NCBI RefSeq assembly: GCF_949987535.1
Contig: NC_080071.1
Coordinates: forward strand, 20,855,032-20,919,031
Length of the DNA stretch: 64,000 nt
From: Balaenoptera acutorostrata
Lineage: Eukaryota > Chordata > Mammalia > Artiodactyla > Balaenopteridae
Direction of reading: 5' to 3'
Part shown: positions 57,522 to 64,000 of the stretch, in pieces
Numbering within the stretch: position 1 is the first letter of the stretch
Layout of the letters: each line of letters opens with the position of its first letter
Position numbers and translations under genes: made by a program
Notes under the pieces: model-generated
What the model saw: only the letters and a program-made list of their open reading frames with translations
The model's database searches: none
What the model was told of the DNA's origin: nothing

Positions 57522-58540
57522 TTAGTTTCTTTATTATTCCAGCCTAGAGGCCTGCAAATAACATATGCCATAAGTACTGAATGGAATGTCTCTGTCCAGG
57601 CTCTAGGAGAAGAATTCCATCACGGCTAGAGGCTAAGCTCACCAGAGAATGCAAGAGGGATAACTTGAGCAAAGGATGGAAAACATCCTTACATTTATAA
57701 TAAATATTAACCCATGACAGAAACAAGATACGAAAAAGAATATGGATGGGGTCCATGAAAAAGCAGGGTCTCCCACAAATCAATATGGTTAAATAGTATT
57801 CTGGTAATTCCAAATCAGTGATCTTCTTTAAGAATAAAGTTTATTTTAATTTATAAGCAAATAGAAAAAAATTGGAGATGGAGTGTTTGCAGTTCTTCTT
57901 ACCTTAAATAACTGATGAGTTGGGAAAACAGAGCCCAGAGGAAACACTGAGATTTCATAGGTCTGAAAATTACTTTTCCCCTAAAACAGTTTTTTAACTT
58001 AAAAGTGAGTTTGCACTATGGAACCATTTCCATAGTTCATCTATTTGCTACCAAAACATGACATTTTTTTAGCGGTTCAACATGTCATACTCTTTATTAT
58101 AAAATTTGTATTTTTAAAAAGTACTGAAGACGAAAAATGATTAAGGTTCTGCCTTTGGCTCAACAGCTGTAAAAGAGTTTGAACTCATTTAAATGATGGG
58201 CTACCTTTTTTCAGCTTGATGCCTGGGCAAGTCCAAGATTCAGGTTTCCAAATAGTGACCTTCACAGAACAAACAATACCTGGGATGGAACACTTTTTAA
58301 TGTACTCTCTATGGGACAACATTTTTTTTCAGTAATAATTATGAAATGAAAAGAAGAAAAACAGTTTTTTAAAAAAGTGAAATTTTTTGAACTTTCTAAA
58401 AATAATCATGTCAGTAAACAACAAATATTGCAGTACAAAAGAAGGATTGAATTAATTGTTTAATTACCTTAAAGTGGGTTTTTTTTTAAAGGAGGGGGAA
58501 CACATAAAGAAAGACTTCCAAAAAATGTAACTCCACAAGA
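57522..58540. other. no gene seen; AT-rich unique sequence
   Basis: No repeat is recognised. An 89-codon minus frame at 57544-57813 has no recognisable domain. Confidence 0.45.
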
Positions 58541-58863
58541 TGTGACTATAAGGGGATGACACAAGCGTTTTTGCAGTAATGGAATAATTCCATATCTTGA
58601 TTGCGATGATAGTTACACAAAACTACACATGTGATAACATTGTATAGAACTGTGCAGGCACCCACAAATGAGTGCATGTAAAACTGATGGACGTGGAATG
58701 GTTGTGGACTGGACCAAGGTCAATCTCCTAGTTTTGATATTGCACTGTAGTTATGTAAGATGTCAGCATTGGGGTAACTGGGTGAAGGGTACCAGGCTCT
58801 CTCTGTACTATTTTTGCAACTTTCTGTGAATCTATAATTATCACCCCCCCCAAAAAAAACTTT
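58541..58863 (+). mobile_element. old L1 3' UTR fragment
   Basis: 'aataattccatatcttgatt', 'ggggtaactgggtgaagggt', 'ctctctgtactatttttgca' and the end 'gtgaatctataattatcacc' match an L1M 3' UTR. Confidence 0.85.
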
Positions 58864-59465
58864 TAAAGGTTACGTACCATGTGATTCCATTTATTTGATA
58901 TATTTTTTAAAATAATTTATTTGATTTTGTTTTAATAAATTTATTCATTTTGGGCTGTGTTGGGTCTTTGTTGCTGCTGTGCTTTCTCTAGTTGCAGCGA
59001 GCAGGGGCTACTCTTTGTTGTGGTGTGTGGTCTTCTCATTGTGGTGGCTTCTCTTCTTGCGGAGCATGGGCTCTAGGTGCGCAGGCTTCAGTAGTTGTAG
59101 CACGTGAGCTCGCTAGTTGTGGTGCACGGGCTTAGTTGCTCCACGGCATGTGGGATCTTCCCAGACCAGGGCTCGAACCCATGTCCCCTGCATTGGCAGG
59201 CGGATTCTCAACCACTGCACCACCAGGGAAGCCCCTAATTGATATTCTTGAAAAGACAAAAGTATAGTAACAGAGAACAGATCATTGGTTGCCAGGGGCA
59301 GGGGAAGGATGTGACTACAAAGGAGTAGCTCAGAGAGATTTGTGGGGTGATGGGACACTTCCGTATCCTGATTGTGGTTGTGGTTAAGTGAATCTGTACA
59401 TGTGTTAAAACTCATAGAACTGTATACCAAGAAAATGTCAATTTTACTGTATACTAATTATTTTT
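58864..59465 (+). mobile_element. second old L1 3' UTR fragment, interrupted by a SINE
   Basis: Left: 'gtaccatgtgattccattta'. Right, from 59240: 'gaacagatcattggttgcca', 'gggtgatgggacacttccgt', 'atcctgattgtggttgtggt', end 'ttttactgtatactaatta'. It follows directly on the previous L1 3' end. Confidence 0.88.
58902..59238 (-). mobile_element. CHR-2-type SINE, antisense, inside old L1 3' UTR
   Basis: T-rich tail, 'ggctgtgttgggtctttgtt', 'gaacccatgtcccctgcatt' and head 'gcaccaccagggaagcccc'. 'ttgatat' flanks at 58895-58901 and 59239-59245. Confidence 0.94.
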
Positions 59466-59483
59466 AAAACTTGTCATTATCTT

Positions 59484-59810
59484 TTAAAAAATATATTTAT
59501 TTATTTATTTTGGCTGTGTTGGGTCTTTGTTGCTGTGCGCGGGCTTTCTCTAGTTGTGGCCAGCGGGGGCTACTCTTCGTTACAGTCTGTGGGCTTCTCA
59601 TTGCGGTGGCTTCTCTTGTTGCGGAGCACAGGCTCTAGGCGCGCGGGCTTCAGTCGTTGTGGCGCACAGGCTCTAGAGCACAGGCCCAGTAGTTGTGGCG
59701 CACGGACTTAGTTGCTCCACGGCATGTGGGATCTTCCTGGACCAGGGCTCAAACCCGTGTCCCCTGCATTGGCAGGCGGATTCTTAACTACTGCGCCACC
59801 AGGGAAGCCC
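59484..59810 (-). mobile_element. CHR-2-type SINE, antisense, 17-bp TSD
   Basis: Long form in reverse with (ttta)n tail on the left and head 'gcgccaccagggaagccc' on the right. The TSD 'aaacttgtcattatctt' is perfect at 59467-59483 and 59811-59827. Confidence 0.97.
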
Positions 59811-59854
59811 AAACTTGTCATTATCTTAAATATTCTTTGAAAACTGTTGAAAGC

Positions 59855-60145
59855 TTTGGAATCAGTCAGACTTTCATTTAAATTCTGGGCTAGGGAACTC
59901 CCTGGCAGTCCAGTGGTTAGCACTTTACTCTCTCACTGCCAAGGGCCTGGGTTCCCTCCCTGGTCAGGGAACTAAGATCCCGCAAGCCATGAGACAGGGC
60001 CAAAAAAAAAAAAGTTAGGTCTCAGTTATCCTATCTATAAAATAGTAATAACAATATCCATCTAATGATAATGTATGTAAAGGTCTTAGCACATTGCCTA
60101 GCACTGAGTAAATAGCATCACTTATTTTAATTATTATTATTATTT
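59855..60145 (+). repeat. MIR SINE relic, interrupted by a CHR-1 SINE
   Basis: Left: 'tggaatcagtcagactttca', 'aattctgggct'. Right: 'ggtctcagttatcctatcta', 'taaaatagtaataacaatat', 'gcacattgcctagcactgag'. Together they cover much of MIR, with the middle displaced or lost at the SINE. Confidence 0.8.
59893..60013 (+). mobile_element. short CHR-1-type SINE inside MIR
   Basis: 'gggaactccctggcagtcca', 'ttccctccctggtcaggg' and an A tail. No clear TSD. Confidence 0.92.
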
Positions 60146-61000
60146 TTTTTATTTTGAGAATTCAGTCTGTAAGGAAATTCAGAATAAGGAAAAGGGCTTC
60201 CTGGATGTCTCTAATGGAAAACTGCATTGTCTAGAGCATACCCTTTGCTTTGTCGGATTCTAGCCTTTTGCTGACTTTGAGATATTTCATAACTCTGAAT
60301 TTGTAGATATTTGATAGCAATGCAAAATAATTTTTATGTAGTGTCATACAAATAAATTCTGTGGTGGAATTATGGCATGGTGGTTTAAGCTGACTACCCC
60401 ACATCCCTCAACTGCACTGCTCCACATCCTAGTGAAAACTCCAGTTTTGTGTCCCTTTGTAAATCCATTTCAACATTTCTTTATTCCATAGAAAATTGTG
60501 GTTCTTTTGACTTCTCCTTTGAACCAGTTATAATGTAATTCCAGTTTCTTTATTGAATAATGAGTAAGTAAAATCTTTAACATGTGCTCATTTTACATCT
60601 GCATGAGAGTCATGATTTTACCTTTTGGGGGAAATCTACCCTTTAACAATTTTATAGCTGGAAAATGCTCAGAGGCAATGGGAAATTGTAATAAAAGCAC
60701 TAAGCACAGCATCTTAGATGCTAAGTCGTTTGGGCTATTTTGAATTATCTGGAATTTTAGTGTCTTTTAAATAAATAATCCTGATAATCAAATAAAGTTT
60801 TTGTTACTCTTGTTAATAGTGCTTTGAACAGAGTAAGTCCTTAATTAAGATTTGCTAAATGAATCAACTGAATTGTTATTTTATCTGAGATTGCTCAATC
60901 AGATGGAAAAACAGACTTTAACTTTTGTCTTCAGGGGCTGAGGCAAAGATTCCCAATGCTCTTCATTACTTATAGTTGTTTCAAATTTTATCAGTTTAGA
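60146..61000. other. no gene seen; unique sequence with an L2-like trace
   Basis: 'gaacagagtaagtccttaat' and 'gatttgctaaatgaatcaac' near 60825-60870 resemble an L2 3' tail (agtaagtgctcaataaatg). The rest is unassigned AT-rich sequence. Confidence 0.45.
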
Positions 61001-61002
61001 GG

Positions 61003-61330
61003 GGCTAGATTGTAACGAATAGCTCCCAAACCTCAGTGGCTTAACATAAAAAAAGTTAATTTCTCACTGTTCATTGCAGTGAGGGAGGGTCATTTAATCA
61101 TTGTCACGCAAGGACCCAGGCCACGGAGGATCTATGTTAACATTTACTACTACAACCACTGCAGCAGCGGGATGGGAATCTGAGGCATCACATGCGGGTT
61201 TTTAAAGTTTTCCCTGAGAAATGATACACGTCACCTCTCAAGTTCCTTTGGCCAAAGCAAATCGCGTGGTCTCACCTTACTTCTAAAGGGGCAGGGAAGT
61301 ACAGCCCCTACCATGTGCCAGGAGGAAAAA
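61003..61330. repeat. old interspersed repeat, family not assigned
   Basis: 'cccaaacctcagtggcttaa', 'gttaatttctcactgttcat', 'gatacacgtcacctctcaag' and 'ctaccatgtgccaggaggaa' follow a dispersed mammalian repeat (aatctcagtggcttaaaaca, accatgtgcc) that I recognise but cannot name with confidence. Confidence 0.5.
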
Positions 61331-61763
61331 AAGACCAAAACAGCAGTAATGAATCCCACATCAATACACTCAGAGACAAAATGAACACAGAAGGATGGGG
61401 TGCCCAGCAAGAGACTTCTAATAATTGTTAATATAAACTGTGGGGAAGTTAGAAATTTACTCGACACCTTCCCCCTGCACGAAAACGTTCCCCTGCCAGT
61501 GCCCCACAAGAAATCATTCTTTGCAATATTTTTTGTTGTTGTTAGAGTTTACAGAAAAGGAAGAAAACTTTCCTTTTTATTATCACCACCAGAAAATCAC
61601 TGAAGTCCCTGGTAGAGGTGAAGAGAGCCTGGGGGCACTAATCTAAGAAAAGGAATAGTCTGAAAGTCTAAGGGAAAACTGAATGCTTAGAGAGAATCAA
61701 AATGAAATTTCAAGTGAAGAAACAAAGGAGTGAAAAAAAAGGGTTCTTATTGGATAAAAGTAG
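61331..61763. other. no gene seen; unique sequence
   Basis: Overlapping 67-68-codon frames at 61400-61646 are in different registers and show no recognisable domain. Confidence 0.4.
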
Positions 61764-61975
61764 ATTTTTTTTAATAGATCTTTATTGGAGTATAATTGCT
61801 TCACAATACTGTGTTAGTTTCTGTTGCACAAATCAGCCATATGCATACACATGTCCGCATATTCCCTCCCTCTTGAGCCTCCCTCCCATCCTCCCTATCC
61901 CACCCCTCTAGGTCATCACAAAGCACCAAGCCAATCTCCCTGTGCTATGCTGCTGCTTCCCACCAGCCAGATCAA
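61764..61975 (-). mobile_element. young 5'-truncated L1 3' end, antisense
   Basis: 'atagatctttattggagtat', 'tgcttcacaatactgtgtta', 'catcacaaagcaccaagcca' and 'gctgctgcttcccaccagcc' are the reverse complement of the 55.7-56.0 kb L1 3' UTR. 'gataaaagt' before and 'gataaagt' after (about 61755 and 61983) may be the TSD. Confidence 0.9.
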
Positions 61976-62665
61976 TGGGTCTGATAAAGTGTTTACCTGA
62001 TAATCCACCATGGGGGTGGCTGGCTGCAGAGCTCTGGTTGATTTTTGTGTACTTTTTGGTGAAGACAGAATGATTATGCCCTGGCACAATTTTAAAACAG
62101 GAAGAATGAAGGTTTTAAATCACTGTTTTATTGAAGGAAAAACGTAGCCTGCACCAGAGGACTCAAAAAACCCAGGAAGTGAAGTGTAGCCAACGACTGG
62201 CCGGAGGCAAGGAGGGGGTTGGTTCTGTACCTGGATCCAGACCAAGTCTGTTTCAAGTTTATTTGACTGAGAATTTCACTTTGAAAAGAGTACTTCACTG
62301 GAACCTTTGGGAGCTGTCAAACTCTGCCCCAGGGGAGAAGATTAACAGCTCTGTGGACCAGCAGGGAGAAGCCTAGTAAATCAGAGGCTCCTTGTCTGTG
62401 GGTCTGTGGTTTACAGGTGGCAACATAACAGGCTGTGCCTCTCCACGGGCGCCTCAGGGACTTCACAGTTTGTGGGTCAGAACTTACCATGTGGATGGAA
62501 GGGAGCATCTGAATCTGTTCTCCCAACTGCTGATTGAAAAATGGGCTTGAATGAGCCTATAAAAGAAAAGTTTCCTTGAATTATCTATCTTCTGGAAGGA
62601 TTCCCCAGGAAGCTGGTAACAGTGGTAGCCTCTGAGGAGGGAACCAGCCCTTTTGTGTCTCACGA
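61976..62665. other. no gene seen; unique sequence
   Basis: An 81-codon + frame at 62131-62376 has no recognisable domain. No repeats. Confidence 0.45.
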
Positions 62666-62667
62666 GG

Positions 62668-62850
62668 GGGCGGTCAAGCGTAGCGGTTAAGAGCGTGACC
62701 CTGGAAGCTTTGGTCTGTCCTTTAGTGGCTGTGTGGGTTTTCAACCTTAAATGGTCTTGGCTGTAAAATGGGGATTATAATAAGGATTAAATGAGTTAAT
62801 TATTCGGAAAGTGGAACAATGAACATAGTGCTATACAACTATTGGCTTTT
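62668..62850 (+). repeat. MIR SINE, nearly full length
   Basis: tRNA-like head 'tagcggttaagagcgtgacc', core 'tgtgtgggttttcaacctta', 'gctgtaaaatggggattata', 'aaggattaaatgagttaatt', tail 'catagtgctatacaactatt'. Confidence 0.88.
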
Positions 62851-62910
62851 CTTATCCCATGTATTTGCATATATTTACCTATTGAAAAAAATTTTTTTAA
62901 TTTTATGTTT

Positions 62911-62946
62911 CTATTGAAGTATAGTTGATTTACAGTGTTGTGCCAT
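62911..62946 (-). mobile_element. 36-bp L1 3'-end micro-insertion with ~11-22-bp flanking repeat
   Basis: 'ctattgaagtatagttgatt' and 'tacagtgttgtg' are the reverse of the very end of an L1 3' UTR. 'attttatgttt' occurs at 62900-62910 and 62958-62968, and the similarity extends to about 22-27 bases (62884-62910 against 62947-62968). Confidence 0.75.
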
Positions 62947-62968
62947 GAAAAAATTTTATTTTATGTTT

Positions 62969-63405
62969 TTATAAAGCATTAGAAATATTTCTATAGCACA
63001 AATAATTGTCTCCTAATCTGCTTTCTGGGATTTTATTTTTATAAATGAAATTTTCTTACAATTACACACAACTATAGTGCCCCTTCCTCCCTCTATCTCC
63101 CTTCTTTGCATTTCTTTTCCATGATTCTGTCCTGCACACAGCTGTGCGGTGACCTGGAAGTGTGAGGGGTCATTTCCATCAGTGGTCCCCAGAGCCCAAT
63201 TGTCTGGTGATCACCTGATTGCTCCCCAGAGAGCTTATCAATAGCAGAGGAAATGAAATAATATTTACTACCCCTCATGCAGTCCCCAAAGAGGGGATGA
63301 TGTTCTCTTCCTCCGTTTTATTTTGCAATTAGGAAAGACAAGGGAATGCCTTCTCAAATCAATGCTTAAGGGCATGGATTTTCAGCGAGAATTACCACCC
63401 TCCAG
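62969..63405. other. no gene seen; unique sequence
   Basis: No repeat or coding signal is recognised. Confidence 0.45.
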
Positions 63406-63409
63406 TTTT

Positions 63410-63530
63410 TATTCTTTAAAAATTTCAAATATACAAAAAGGTAGAGAGAATAGTATAATGAACCCTTGTAATATCCAGCACCCAGATTTAACAATGTTAA
63501 CTCTGCCATATTTGCTCCTTTTTTCTCTTA
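63410..63530 (-). mobile_element. old L1-type 3' UTR fragment, antisense
   Basis: 'aaatttcaaatatacaaaaa', 'agagaatagtataatgaacc', 'cagcacccagatttaacaat' match the same segment as 13165-13300. Confidence 0.6.
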
Positions 63531-63564
63531 GTTGTTTTAAACAAAATTATAGAGCATGACTTTT

Positions 63565-64000
63565 TTCCCTCTTTTGTAAATACAGCTTTATTGAGATGTA
63601 AGTCACATGCCATACAATTCACCCAAAGTGCACAATTCAATGTTTTTTACTATATTCACAGATATGTGCAACCCATCACCACAATCAATTTAAGAACATT
63701 TTCATCATCCCAAAAGGAAATCTTGAATCCTTAAGCCGTTAATCCCACTTCCTTCCACATGCCCAGCCCTAGGCAACCACTAATCTACCTTCCATCTTTT
63801 TAAATACATTTGCCTATTCTAGACATTATATGTAAGAGGAATCATACAATATGTAGCCTTTTGTGACTGGCTTCTTTCATTTAGCATAATATTTTCAAGG
63901 TTCATCCATGTTGTGGCACAAGTCAATACTTTGAATAATATCCCATCATGTAGATATTCCATATTTTATTTATCCATTCATTAGTTGATAGACATTTAAG
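63565..64000 (-). mobile_element. old L1 3' end, antisense, continues past the window
   Basis: 'cagctttattgagatgtaag', 'acccatcaccacaatcaatt', 'agacattatatgtaagagga', 'gtgactggcttctttcattt' and 'gttcatccatgttgtggcac' are the reverse of an L1 3' UTR and ORF2 end. The element is cut by the window edge while still in ORF2. Confidence 0.9.

Overview
This window is nuclear DNA of a mammal, most likely a cetacean (whale, dolphin or porpoise); hippopotamus is the main alternative. The evidence is 18 near-complete tRNA-Glu-derived SINEs of the CHR type plus one 5'-truncated copy. They start with a ggcttccctggtggc or ggacttccctggtgg head, carry a tRNA-like promoter, and end in 'cagccaaaaataaataaa' tails. 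Many have perfect 14-18 bp target-site duplications (TSDs). CHR SINEs are known from whales, hippos and ruminants, and the ruminant-specific Bov-tA, Bov-A2 and BovB repeats are absent. L1 3' ends of the artiodactyl/cetacean type support the same reading.

No complete protein-coding gene, rRNA, tRNA gene or CRISPR array is present. The window reads as intergenic or deep intronic sequence. The only host-gene candidate is a 61-base exon-like segment at 2451-2511 on the + strand, with a strong splice acceptor and donor and one open frame of 20 codons. I could not identify its protein. Nearly all other open frames are short and fall in SINEs, L1s, LTRs or unique DNA by chance.

Layout. 1-5.5 kb: two L1 3' ends, the exon-like segment, MIR relics, then an L1 3' end followed by a tail-only SINE and a full SINE. 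5.5-17.2 kb: mostly unique sequence with one old L1, three CA/CT microsatellites, MIR relics and two SINEs. 17.2-21.2 kb: antisense 5' half of an old L1 with a two-unit repeated 5' UTR, then an MLT1 LTR inside an older repeat, then a young L1 tail. 21.4-24.3 kb: old L1 material and a SINE. 24.3-30 kb: largely unique, with an MLT1 LTR, MIRs and a SINE. 30-38.2 kb: dense old L1 in both orientations with nested SINEs. 38.7-45.1 kb: a MaLR LTR, MIRs, and the longest repeat-free block (42.85-45.15 kb). 45.15-47.9 kb: a 510-base AC-rich minisatellite, old L1s and a MaLR LTR. 49-53 kb: an LTR, a SINE, and a second old antisense L1-like region split by an ERVL-type LTR. 53.6-56 kb: a young 5'-truncated L1 with a SINE inside. 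57.1-57.5 kb: a fused SINE/L1-tail insertion. 58.5-64 kb: more nested L1, SINE and MIR, ending in an old antisense L1 that runs off the window.

The nesting gives a relative history: MIR/L2 and other ancient repeats first, then old L1M and MaLR/ERVL LTRs, then CHR-1 and CHR-2 SINEs, and finally the young L1 and the 'gttgagaatc' SINE subfamily. No family name could be checked by a database search; names come from recognition of consensus motifs. Boundaries of old repeats are approximate, typically to 10-30 bases. Boundaries set by TSDs are good to a few bases.
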